DNA of 64,000 nt. Source: Chondrus crispus. Taxonomy: Eukaryota > Rhodophyta > Florideophyceae > Gigartinales > Gigartinaceae. A model generated the notes under the pieces. It was not told where the DNA came from, did no database searches, and saw only the letters and a program-made list of their open reading frames with translations. Positions 44,301 through 55,562 of this stretch are shown one piece after another. How positions within the stretch are numbered: the stretch's first letter is position 1; the number at the start of each line of letters is the position of its first letter. The stretch lies in NCBI RefSeq assembly GCF_000350225.1, contig NW_005179191.1, forward strand, positions 1-64,000, read 5' to 3'. Made by a program: the position numbers and the translations under genes.

Positions 44301-44673
44301 TTCCGACTGTGCAAAAGCTCGCATTAAATTGCGTATGCACAACGCGAAGTTGAAAACGTTCCCTCCGATGGGACCCTTGGAGTTTATCTCCATTGACATC
44401 CTAGGCGAGCTCCCCAGAGCGCCAATAGGCAATCGATACCTCTTGGTAATATCTGATCGTTACTCAAAGCTGACCGAACGGTGCTGCTTATGATAATTAC
44501 CGCCGAGACCGTTTCTCAGGCGTTCGTCACACACTGGGTCTTCGTGTACCGAGCCCCAGTGAAGCTACTCTCCGAAATGGGAGTCAATTCACGTCAAGGT
44601 TCTTCCTTGACATGTGCAAAATCCTCCGCGTCGAAAGCGTGTTCACCAGAGCTTATCACCCACAAGCTAGTGT
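41400..44673 (+). pseudogene. pol: pol, family 2, copy 1, multiple lesions
   Basis: Protease ILDTGAGSNFVR, then an in-frame TAG at 41717-41719 where the sister copy has Trp (TGG to TAG). A linker follows (41762-42466), then a frame change. RT and RNase H are in one long frame (42468-44093): FCVDCRRLN, TTLDCNSGFW, IYLDDIIIF, LDTDASDAQLG, ERNYSTTEKE and NTDHHSLRW, all catalytic residues present. The frame shifts again near 43960 into the integrase zinc finger (HYPAASGHPG), then breaks near 44280 and 44480; SIDILGEL is still readable. Truncated before the catalytic Glu. Confidence 0.9.
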
Positions 44674-44978
44674 GATGATCTCACGTAACTTTTCCAAAGC
44701 TTCTGCGGTGTTGAGCTTGCTGGCATGCATCAAAGATTGATTTCTTAGGCATTGGAAGTACTTTCTGCTTCGGTTCTGCCGAGTGATGCTGTTGTACTTG
44801 TCTGGCATAACTTGGCATGCTTCACCAAAGTTTCCACACCAATCCCTCACTTTCTGTCGATAGAATCTCTTCGCTTCACCATCTAATATGCTGTGGAAGA
44901 CAGCAAGTTTGTTGGTTTGGTCAAGGTTGTAGTCCTGGGTGGTATCAATGTAATTGTTGATGTGTTCCGTGAGGTCCT
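44674..44978 (-). pseudogene. gag fragment of an unrelated retrotransposon
   Basis: Minus-strand frame open over the whole stretch: DLTEHINNYIDTTQDYNLDQ, FHSILDGEAKRFY, YNSITRQNRSRKYF and KLNTAEALEKLREI. The FHSILDGEAKRFY-type block is typical of a retrotransposon gag core. It matches none of the other gags in the window and is AT-richer. Both ends are cut by neighbouring elements. No stop codon interrupts about 100 codons. Confidence 0.7.
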
Positions 44979-45617
44979 TGTAGCATAACTACTGACGGCG
45001 TTACATTAGATTTAGATTTGGATCTAACGCTGTAAGGTACGGAATTTACAGCGGGCGCGCGAGCATCCCTTACAGCGCCCACACCAACATGTGTACCACC
45101 CGAGTACTACACGTGGGCTGTCAGCACCGGCGGCTGACAGCGTTACAGTGTGGGACGGCCCGCACTGTCTACAGTAGCTGACTACAGTACCGACCGTACT
45201 GTACTGTAGCCTCTAGATTAACTTGTACCATAAATATAGGGAGCGACCGCCGGCGAAAGGCGCCCCAAGCTAGGCAACCCTTCACCGACGGTCGACCACC
45301 CAGCTTATTCTACCACTCGCACCCGCGTTCCGAGAGCGGTAGTTACCACCGCGCGGGTAGTGGACGCGTGCGACCGCCGGCGAGCTCGGATCCGCCTCCG
45401 CCCGTCAGTACCGGATCGTCAACCGGTACTGCTCCGGGGCGTCGAGGCGTCGATCCGCTCGCCTACGTGGGCGTCCCCGCCGACACCGCTCTACCACCCG
45501 CTACCGGCCCGTGCCAGGTGGCGTTGGTTGGTCCAAGACCCTCGGTACCGCCGATCGGGGGTCTCCGCGCCGAACGCCGGAAACACCCCTCCTCCGTGTG
45601 GGGGTGTTTATGCGACA
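44979..45617 (+). repeat. LTR, family 1-related
   Basis: 639 bp from TGTAGCATAACTAC to GGTGTTTATGCGACA. TATA-like ATAAATATAG near 45232. It shares with family 1 the terminal ACACCCC/GGGGTGT hairpin and the TGTCAGC/GCTGACA stem (45117-45125 and 45133-45141, loop of 7). Confidence 0.9.
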
Positions 45618-45618
45618 C

Positions 45619-45636
45619 TGGTCTCCCGACCTAGAA
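45619..45636 (+). other. Primer-binding site
   Basis: TGGTCTCCCGACCTAGAA, one base after the LTR; identical to the sites at 39667-39684 (minus) and 62025. Confidence 0.85.
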
Positions 45637-45694
45637 GACCTTCAAGATCACGCCGAGAAGGTTTTCCTTTACCTCCGCGTCCGTACGCGTTGAG

Positions 45695-47671
45695 ATGAGC
45701 GCCGAGTACCCGACCTCGACCCGATCCGAGCCAGCGGACGTGCGAAAGGCCGCGCTACGCGTCCGAGTGGGCGACGACGACGCAGGTCCTCGGGACCGCG
45801 AACCGTCGCCCGACTTCTCCGAAGGACGCGCACGCGCGATGTACCATCGCATCGCCGAGGACATCGAGGATGTCCGGGCATCTCTCCGTATCGACGGCTC
45901 CGACGGCGTCTACGCCCGCTGTATGGAAGAGTTGCGCTCCCTCCGCGAAGGAGGGTTCGAGCGCGTAACTCAGTCCTTGGAGAACCTGCGCGCGCTCGTA
46001 GACCAGCTACACGCCCGTTTGGTGCTGGTCGAGGACGCGCGCATTGATTCCCCCGCCGTAGAGGTTGCGGGTCGACCCGCGAGTGCAAACTCCGGGGTTC
46101 GACGAGACCCGCAACCCTTCCCATCTGCCGAACAGATGGGAGCGTTCTCGCCAGGGCGGCGGAACTTAACTCAACGCGCCACCGTGCCCGTGAGATGGAA
46201 CAGACCTCGGCCGAGAGGCCGCCCGGAGCCCCTTCGAGTAGGCCCAGTGCCAGTGTTCCTCCGGGCGCGTCCGGATCACACGAGTGGCCCCCGGCTGGTG
46301 CCGTCACCAGCCGGAGAGCGGAGGACATCAAGCCGACGGCAGACGCGAACTTCGCGTCGAGGCTCAAGCCCTGCCGTATGCCTCCGGAAGCATGCGGCAG
46401 TCACGACGGGTACCGACCGAACTGGACCATGGCCGTGGAGGAGTCACCCGCGAGTCAAGGGAACCGCTTCTACCTTTCGATCCTCGCTGGGGCAGCTACC
46501 AGCCGGCGGATCTTACCGCGCATCCCGGCCCCGTCGACGTCCGAACGTTGCCCGTCACTCGGTTTGGAACGTTGGGTCCCGCTGAACCTGGGGTCGAGCC
46601 CGTCCACCCGATGATATAGGAGTTCAGCGCCGTCGCGAACTACCGCATGTATCGGTTGGACAACACCTCAATGCTCGTTACCTCGAGTGACGCGGGACGG
46701 ATCGCTAAGTACGTCCAACGCTGCCGTGGGCTCCGTTCCACGATGAAGAGCTTCGACGGTACTGACGTGATTCAGTTGCTCCCGTTCCTGAGGGATATCC
46801 GGATAACCTTCAATGCTCAGCATCTGACCGAAGGTGTGGCAATCCGTGTCTTCGCTCACTTCCTCGAGCGAGACGCGGAGCGGTTGTATACGAGTTACAC
46901 CATGCGCGGCCTCCGTGCCGGCCAGCTCCACGACGACACGAGCTGGCCTGGTCTCGTCAACCAGTTTATCAAGCGCTACCTAACCGATGACGTGTTAGGG
47001 AAAGCGTTTGATGCTGTCGCGTCGGTGCGACAGCTTCCTCACGAAACTGAGAATACGTTCGCGGACCAGCTGGAATCCGCCGCGTTCCGATGCACGGCCG
47101 TGTTCTCAGAACAAGCCCTTGCGCACTACTTCGTGCGCGTGTTGTCCACTGCGACCCGGCCCGCTGTGGCAGAGACGATGAAAAGGTTGCCCGGACAACA
47201 GAAGACCGAACTCTCAACGATTCGCCGTATCGCAACGGCTGATGGAACAACCTACCGCGCCCGTCGCGGATTGCCCCTGCCGGACTCGAAGCCGGCAGCG
47301 AAGGGAGTCCGAACTCCAAGGTCGCACGGAACAAGTTCGCCGGCGACCACCCTCCGCAGTGGAGAAGATGAGTGGCAGGCCGACGCTGTCCTCATTACGC
47401 AAGGCTTCGACCGGGCCGGAGGCCGACCTCTCACGTCAGCTTCCACGGGATCGACTGGAGGCTACGCGACTGCGTTCGCGCACACGCCGAAAGCCACGGG
47501 TGGTCCGAACCACACTATGGCAGAGCTGGACATCTCCCGTCGAGAAGGGGATCGCGTGCCGCCTTCCGTGCCTCGGCCCACCGAAGAGGAGGCACGTCAC
47601 GCAGCGACATTCGCGTCGACGGATGGCAGCGCGTACGTTTGTTGGCTGTGCCGCACGTACGGCCACGCCAT
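45695..47671 (+). pseudogene. gag: gag, family 1-related, broken and truncated
   Basis: Aligns throughout with the gag at 39605-37035: DDAGPRDREPS, LRSLREGGFERVTQSLENLR, then a frameshift near 46145 (resuming AAELNSTRHRAREMEQ), another near 46360, and a TAG at 46617-46619 where the intact gag has Gln (CAG to TAG). The core then runs open from 46620 (MYRLDNTS, FDGTDVIQLLPF, DDTSWPGLVNQF) to the zinc knuckle, which is cut after CWLCRTYGHAIH at about 47671. No pol follows. Confidence 0.9.
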
Positions 47672-47779
47672 TCACAGTAGTTCCAGTTGAATACGCGTAC
47701 AAGTGTGCTACGCTCACAGCTGTTACAGAAGTAAACAAGTGTGCAACTTTCACACCTAGAGTAGTGTGTGACACGTATC
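47672..47779. other. 108-bp unidentified filler
   Basis: Lies between the cut gag and the next LTR. AAGTGTG.. motifs recur in it; I cannot assign it to any element. Confidence 0.5.
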
Positions 47780-48517
47780 TGTAGTGCACTAATACGCCTC
47801 CCTCAATCGCGAGGCACACGCAGGATGCCACCCTCAACTGATGCGCATCCCACGTGTATTCCACCTATAATCGTGTACGTATACCACGTATAATCGTGTA
47901 CATATACCACGTGTAATCGTGTAACTACCCACCCAAGCATGGCCGGGTGTAAGCCCTGTCGAAGTACGGACAGTCTGTCACTCCACGTGTATGCGTGTTG
48001 ATCCCGACGTGTATATGTGTATCATAACCCTATACAGGGGGTAATTCGTACTGTACAGCGTCTATGCTAGTACGCCGGTATTTATTACCGTGTTTTAATT
48101 AAATATTATTAATTAATATTATTACGACGTCAACTACTATATAGTCGACGCTCGACCCTAAGTAAAGACGGCACGAAGCCTTGGGTTCTTTTCCTAAGCT
48201 TCTGGAATATCGGCAGTAGCCTCGCGCCAGTACAGCACAAGCCGTGCTACACTACGCGAGCCCATCTACGACCGCGAGACTCAACCGCTCTACCGCGCGC
48301 GATGCTACCGAGGATACTAACCGCTCTACCGCGAGAGACGTCCCTACCGCTCCGCCCGCTCTGGGCGATCCCCTATTCCCTTCCTTTCTGTTACCTAATT
48401 GCGCCTACCGCGCCCAGACCCGTTGCCGGTTATCACCGGGTGGTCTCCCGTACATCCCGCGTTCCGAACACGCGTGCTCTGCCCTAGGGTTATACGCCGG
48501 GACCCCAGTGCACGACA
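47780..48517 (+). repeat. LTR, family 2, 5' copy
   Basis: 738 bp, TGTAGTGCAC...GTGCACGACA. It contains repeated CACGTGTA / ACGTATAATCGTGTA units and an AT-rich TTAATTAAATATTA block near 48098. It is matched by 59975-60692. Confidence 0.95.
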
Positions 48518-48520
48518 TTT

Positions 48521-48538
48521 TGGTCCCCCGACCTAGAA
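48521..48538 (+). other. Primer-binding site
   Basis: TGGTCCCCCGACCTAGAA, three bases after the LTR; one base different from the other three sites. Confidence 0.8.
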
Positions 48539-48604
48539 GTCTGCGGAGTTTCTAACCCCTTTCTCTTTTCTATTTTATTTGAAGGTGCTCACCACCGTTC
48601 ACAG

Positions 48605-50930
48605 ATGTTTCAAGACATGGTGTCGGGGTCGGAGAGTTCCCGAGAAACCCGTCCTCGAGACGTTCCCGCGCCCGTTGCCTTGTGGATAACTCGGAGCTGC
48701 CGCGAGGCGCTCCAAGAAGCCGAAAGGTTTACACAACGGTGGCAGAGAAACTCGCAGCGCAATCGTCGGCGCTGCGAGAGAATCTCAACTCCTTCGTAGA
48801 GGAAGCCGTCGCCACGCAGGCGGATGTTCAATCCGCGCGCGAGCACGATCGACTCTCTGCCCTGGAAGGCGTATTGACCAAGGCCTGGCCAGCCGATATC
48901 GATGCTGGTGTCAAGGAGACGACACTCCCTCTAAAAATGGAGATCGCAACTGTAACGGAGGAACTCAAGTCCCTCCGTCAGGAAATAACCGTCCTCAAGA
49001 CGTACCGCCCCGATCCGGCGCCTGTTACCCCGGACGGATCGGCGGCGCTCGCCCCAGCCATTGCTGCTGTTAAGCCTCCGGCCACTGCCGGAGCTCCCAC
49101 GACACCCCCCTCGGGCGAAGTGCCAATCACTTCCCTGCGAGGAGCGTTACCTCCTTTGAACGAGAACTTACTCTTGTCCAACGTTACCATCCCGGCGTTA
49201 CAGGCTGCGGGGATACCCGACCCCTCAGTGGGGACCGGTCCCCAATTATTCGCCTACCCAACGGCGTCAACAGTCCCGGTAGGGGCGTTCCCCGAGGAAG
49301 CCCTCGCCGGACAGAACCACGTTGAGGGTGAATTACCTCCCCAGAATCCCCCGGGAGGAAACCCTGACACTGGGGGAAGCTCCGATGGCGATAGCGAGGG
49401 ACGACGAAAAAAGTCCAAGCCAAGCCGGAAGAAACGCGACTCTCGACGTCGGAAGGGGGGCAAGCGTGCCTACCCGCCATCCGAGGGACCCTCCTCGTCG
49501 TACTCGAGCTCCGTCTCGTCATCGCCCTCCGACTCGGAATCGGATTCTGAGTCCGAGTCACTCAAGGCCCCGTTGCAGACGTTCGGCCCCAGACAGAAGC
49601 ACGTCTCCGTCTGGAAGCCAACGAACCACCGCTTAAATGTAATTACCCAGCGTATCGCCTCGCTGACACGAGGCAGACCGTGGATGATAAGGTCTACGCC
49701 TCGACCCGTAAGAGGGTACAGTACCTCGTCGTGGTGATGGGAGATTACAAGTTCAGCGGGGGGGACCCGATGAGGGTCATAAGTTTCCTTGCGCGTTGCA
49801 AGGAGAACTTTGATAACGCCAACATGACCAAGGCGATGGCCCTGATGGATCTCCCCCATCTGTTATCCCCGCCTGCGAAAGAAGCGTACGAATCCCAGAG
49901 AAGGTCACACTGCAAATCACAACGGATCGCGGACAGGTCGGCAGCCGTAAACTGGCTGCTGCGCACCTACGCGACCAACCTCGAAATCGAGCACGCCCTC
50001 ACCGTGCTGAGAGAATTACGCCAAAAACCGGGCGAACTGGAGACCGAGTACGCCACTCAGATGCTGAACGCCCTCGGAAGATGTGGCGACGTACACTCGC
50101 CACACGAGAGGACTACGCTGTTCATCGAGGGACTCACACCGACGATCAAGCCGTTGGTTCTGCAAACTCGCGAGGATCGTCCGCGATCCTCGTTCGAGGA
50201 TTCTGTGGCTCATGCGCGCTCCCATGGGGAGGCCCTCCGAGCTCTCAGCAAGTCTCGGGTTGCCGGGTGGAATTTGCCAAGCCACGCCCTGGTGAACAGG
50301 TCCTTGCCGCTCTTGATAGCGTTCCGTCTTCGACGACCAGCCGCACTGCCAGTTACCAAACGGCCGCGGGTCCCGAAAATTACTTCGCCACAGAAGGAAC
50401 AACGCTGGAGGGATGTCTTCCCCACCAACGGAGGACTCCTCCTTCAACGATGGAGATTCGCTTTTCTATGGCGACCGGCGCAAGCCGTACCAACCCGCCG
50501 TAGAGCGTGCGGTGGGCCCCCACGGGCCTGCATTCGGGCGACCGTCCCGGAACAATCAGAGAGACCTGCGAGGGCCCCCGTCCTCGCAGATGATCTGCTT
50601 CACCTGTTACAAGATCGGGGACCATATAGCCCCCGACTGTGACATGAAGGTGAAGGATGTCTTCCTCATACTTCATCAGCACGAGGAGCTGAGTACGGCA
50701 CAGAAAGGCCGGGTCCCCCCGGACGCGTACCTCCGTGCCGTGGCTCTCCTCAGTTACGAGGCCAACCGGGTAATTAATCCCGTTGCTAGGGTCGACCCGC
50801 TGCCGCGCATAGGCGTAGGGACGAAGACCGCTCCGCCCCCAGACGGCGTTCGAAAACCTGCGAAAAACTTGGAGAACCTCAGCCCGCAGCAGTTAATGTT
50901 AACACGGGCCTCGCCCCGGATCAGTCGCCC
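48605..50930 (+). pseudogene. gag: gag, family 2, with frameshifts
   Basis: A likely start is the ATG at 48605 or 48620, with a shift near 48730 into a coiled-coil region (KLAAQSSALRENLNSFVEE, EELKSLRQEITVLK). A Pro-rich linker and a Ser/Arg/Asp tract follow (about 49380-49560). After another shift near 49680 the gag core reads VQYLVVVMGDYKFSGGDPMR, LPHLLSPPAKEAYES, LRQKPGELETEYATQML and ERTTLFIEGL. A third shift near 50260-50410 precedes the zinc knuckle CFTCYKIGDHIAPDC (CX2CX5HX4C). Homologous to 40356-41372. Confidence 0.85.
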
Positions 50931-52884
50931 AAGTTGGCAGACGAAGACTCACCTCCAAAGGTGGAGAAGCGGCTCCGAATTCTCGGCCGTAACCATACTG
51001 GTACTAGCCAGGATAACCCCGATCCAGAAGGACTCGGTACTCAACGCCGAACATGGCGAAGGAACATCCCAGTGCTCGCGATAGATGTTCCGACCTCTGA
51101 GATAGTAATGACCCTGTCTCGGAGAAATTACAAGGTCTACGCGGACCTCGGGCTGACACCAGCTATATTGCTGAGGAAACTCACCATTCTCGACACGGGA
51201 GCGGATCTAATTTTGTCAGGGCTGACACGTTACCTCCAGGATGGGAGTCTCTCCTCATCCCGGGCGAAGTCCCGACAATCGCAGACGCAAATGGACGGCC
51301 CTTGCGTATCAGCGGACAAATAACACTGGCTGTGCGGTTAGCTGACCGCACCATGAAGTGTACCTTCATCGTCTGTGAGCGATTGGCCGCCCCCGTTATT
51401 CTGGGATGTGAATTTAACGACCGGTTTGTCGAAGCCATCTACCCCCGACGTAAGCTCGTGGAGTTGGGCGACAGTACGAAGGAACCCATCGTTCGGAAAC
51501 CGGCTCGTCGTGCCGCGTACCATCCTCCGCTCCCTTCGGAGCAGGAGTATTATCCCGAAGCAAGGCGTACTTCCCCCAAGCTTAAGGATTCCCGTGCAGT
51601 GGATATCCCCGCCGGTACCCAAACTTGGGTTTACGTCACCAATGGACGGAGTTGACTCTCGGTCGTAGAGCCGAGCCCGCAATTATATGTGAAGCACAGA
51701 GTCTCCATTTCCAACGGAGTGGTTCACCTCTCCCCGGTTGCAGGAGTTTCGGGTCTTGCCGGCCAATTTCTCAGCGGCCACCAACAGATTATCGAAGAAC
51801 CAAGTAGTTGGTTTCGTACCTCCCCATCCCCGTGCGATGATCCGCACGGCAATGCCGTTAGACGCAGTTCTTGCTGCGTAGTTTTTTGAGGGGGCCCGCC
51901 GGTACAGGAAGACGACTCCCCTCGGCCAACCTCCTCAACCCCGGAATCTTCTCATCCCATGGATGTTGTCCCCCTCGATCACCTGCCGCCGCACAGGCGT
52001 AAGCAGGTTCACACCATGCTTACGCCGTACACGGGCATGTGGAACGGGACTCCGGGCGAGGTTCGCGCGACAAACCACGGCATCGAGCTCACCCCCGGCC
52101 CTAGGCCGTTTCGTTGCCAGCCCTATCGGGCAGGACCACCCGCCCGAGAGGCGGAACAAGCCTCGGTTGACGAGATGTTGGCTAACGGGGTGATCACCCG
52201 ATCGAAATCCGAATGGGCGTCGCCCGTCGTCCTCATCCCCAAGCAGGATGGAAGCCTCCGTTTTTGCGTCGACTACCGTCGCTTAAACGCCCTTACCGTG
52301 CGAGAAACGTACCCCATTCCTCATATGGACGAGTTTCTAGACTCCGTCGGGGAGGCCAGGGTGTTCAATACCTTGAATTGCAACTCCAGCTACTGGCAAA
52401 TCCCAGTAGCCAAGGAGGATAGAGCAAAAATCACGTTTACATGTCATGCCAGGACGTATCAGTTCAACGGAATGTCCTTCGGCCTGATGAACGCCCCGGC
52501 TACATTTCAAAGAATGTTGGATATTCTCCTCTCCGGCTACCGCTGGAATAGTTGCTTGATTTACTTGGATGACATAATAAATTTCTCCAAAGATTACGAC
52601 TCCCATCTCAAGGATGTTGAGGTTATACTCCAAGCTCTACAACAGGAGGGTCTGTCACTTAAGCTCAAAAAGTATAAGTTTTTTCAAGACTCTGTGGAGT
52701 ACTTAGGACACATCATTCGACTGGGTGAACTGCAAGTTCACCCGAAGAATGTCGAAGCGCTCTCCGAAGCGACTACCTCACGGACCCAAACTGAGTTCTG
52801 CTCTTTTTTGGGGATGTGTAATGTATACCGGCGATTTGTCGACCACTTCGCTAAAATAGCGGTGCCTCTGACAGCTATGCTCCG

Positions 52885-52943
52885 CAAGGGAGAACTATAG
52901 TTCTCCCTTGGCGGGAAGGAGATCTATAGATCTCCTTCCCGCC
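52885..52943. repeat. Two abutting perfect palindromes (26 and 34 bp)
   Basis: 52885-52910 and 52910-52943, both zero-spacer and both centred on CTATAG, sharing one base. The outer arms are the original coding flanks and the inner arms are inverted copies of them. Removing 31 bp (one TA plus the inverted copies) rejoins the frame KGEL-DLLPAF, which matches KGEP-DRLPEL in the sister element without a gap. Confidence 0.95.
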
Positions 52944-55562
52944 TTCGCGGAGGTCCAAACCACGGCCTTCAGCACGTTGAAGGAGTGTCTAATATCCCCC
53001 CCGGTGTTGAAGCTTCCTCGCCTCGGGTTACCCTACTCGCTCGATACCGATTCGTCTGACGCTCAACTGGGTTGTACCTTGCTACAAACCCATGTGGATG
53101 GGAACCGATACCCGATTGAGTATTGGTCCCGCACGCTATCTTCAGCGGAACGCAATTACTCGACGACCGAGAAAGAATGCCTCGCCATCGTATGGGCGAT
53201 TCGAACGCTGCGTCCTTACCTGGAACGCGAGCGGTTTACGGTCAACACCGATCACTATTCTCTCAGGTGGCTCATGAACATCGTAGATGCGAGTGGTAGA
53301 CTTGCCAGGTGGCACTTGCGCCTTGCCGAATATGACTTCGACGTGACGTACGTGAAGGGAATCAAGAATTGTCTCGCCAACGCTTTAAGTTGTATACCCT
53401 CTTCGGGGGGTACTACCTCCCGGTGGACGAGGAAATACCTTGTTACTCAGCTTTGGACCTTGAGGACGACACTCTGTTCACAGAGGAATTGATGACGGCC
53501 CTGAGGTCGACGTGACATCCGGCTGTTATGCCTTCGAATCCCCGGCATCAAAGGCCGCGCTGACGCACGACGATTTTTCGCGTGAGCAACTCTCCAATCC
53601 CCTGTGGAAGGAGGTGGCTTCCCGTCTTGTGAAGGGGGAGGGTTCCGCCCAACTTCGTTTGTCACGGTTCTTCATCAACACAGAAGGTTTAATCTGTCAG
53701 AAAGCCCACCTGGATGGTGTCGAACAAATTGTCGTCCCAACAACCCTCCGTGACAGGGTGTTGTATTTATCGCATTATCACGGCATCTCAGGCCACCCTG
53801 GAGGTCGGCGTTTATTCTACACGCTCTGGCAGCGGTATTACTGGCCAAGCATGTCGGTCGATGCCTATTACACAGTACGTATGTGTCCCGACTGCGCCAA
53901 GGCCCGCAAAAAAATCGTAAAAACAACTCAGAGTTGAAGATATTCCCTCCATCAGGCCCCCTGGAGTACATCGCAGTGAATATCGTTGGAGAACTGTCCC
54001 GAACCCCAAGAAGACATCTTTACCTCTTGGTGATGATGGACCGTTACTCCAAGTTAACCCGAACCGTACCCTTACTGAAAATCACCGCCGAGACAGTGGC
54101 TCAGGCGTTCATTTCACACGGGGTCTTCGTTTACGGAGCCCCAGTGAAGCTCCTCCGCGACAACTGGAGTCAGTTCACTTCGAGGTTCTTCTTCGCAGTG
54201 TGCAAAATCCTCTCTATTGAGAGTGTGTTCACAACCGCATATCACCCCCATACTAATGGGCAGGTGGAAAGATTCAACAGAACGTTGATCTCAAGTCTAC
54301 GGCACTACCTGGCCGATAATCAACGTGACTGGGACCAGTACACGAATGCCCTCACCTACGGCTATAACTGCACGGTCAACCGCATGATCGGCATGAGGCC
54401 GTTTGAGATGGTGTTATCCCGGACGCCCAGTCCGTTGTCCTTACAACAAACCCCGACGTTGGCCCCTTCCGCCTCACGGGCGTATTTCAAGTTCCGTGTC
54501 CTCGCGTGGTTGCGCGGCCTCATGTCTACGGCTGACAAGAACCTACGCGCAGGACAGGAACGCTACAAGAACGATTTTGACAACCGCATTCGACTCCCTA
54601 CGCCAGAATATCAAGTAGGGGACCAAGTCCTCGTTAATCGACAAGCAGCCCTACGCTCAGAGGAACGGACCAACAAGGATCGGGTAAACAACAAACTCGC
54701 GCCGCGCACCGAGGGACCGTTCCCCGTCGTGAAGGTGGATGACCACACAGTCACCGTCCTTCGAAGGACAGGACTGAAGGACCGGATTTCTCGAGACAGA
54801 GTCGTCAAGTCTCCGCCCCTACGCAACGTGGCGCAGGTCACCACGCTCTCATTGGCGGACGAGCGCGACGACGGGGACACCCCGTCGTCCGGAGTGAACC
54901 CCCGTCGTGGGGAAGATACTGCGGAATCAGCAATGGACTAACTGCGATCTGACATCGACCTGCATGACGACGCCCCCTCACCGGCACCCTTAGACGGGCG
55001 CACGCCAGGACTAATGGATGCGATGACCAGCGGACGGCCAGAGCGAGTCATATTGCGGCTCGCCCCCCGGCCCCCTGCGACAATAGGGGGACGCCCTACC
55101 AGAGGGACTGTTACTACCGCTTCGGCGGAAAATTCGTTAGTACCCGCAGGGACCCGTCCCTGCCTGGGGACGCGCAAACGCCCTCTCGAGGCGCTACCTC
55201 CAGCGACACGTGTCGCGCCGTCCAGGACGACCGCGCGCTTCCGAGAAATACCTCGGAAAACTTACGCCCTTTGGCGGAGGATCCTCCCTCGCACGAGACA
55301 CTGGGCCAGTTCGGAACCCCTCCTACGGGAATTACCATCCGACCGGCCATCGCGGAGGTCCTGCCGTCCCTCGCCGCGTGGTGTACGTTCAAGCTCAACT
55401 ACAGCAACCCGTCGAGCAACGCTATCAACCTCCCGCGACAATAACCCCCACCAGCGGCGACCTCGCGTTCTCGGACCGCTACGGGAGTCCTGCCCATGGA
55501 ATACGTCGTGGATTCGCTCTCCGGTTACGCCCCGGGGGCTGACGGAGTTCCTCTATTTCGCA

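Larger units (their letters stand above)
40353..44673 (+). mobile_element. Truncated Ty3/gypsy element, family 2, copy 1
   Basis: Cut on the left inside gag by the LTR at 40352 and on the right inside integrase (AYHPQA) at about 44673. No LTR of its own remains. It is closely related to the element at 47780-60692. Confidence 0.85.
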
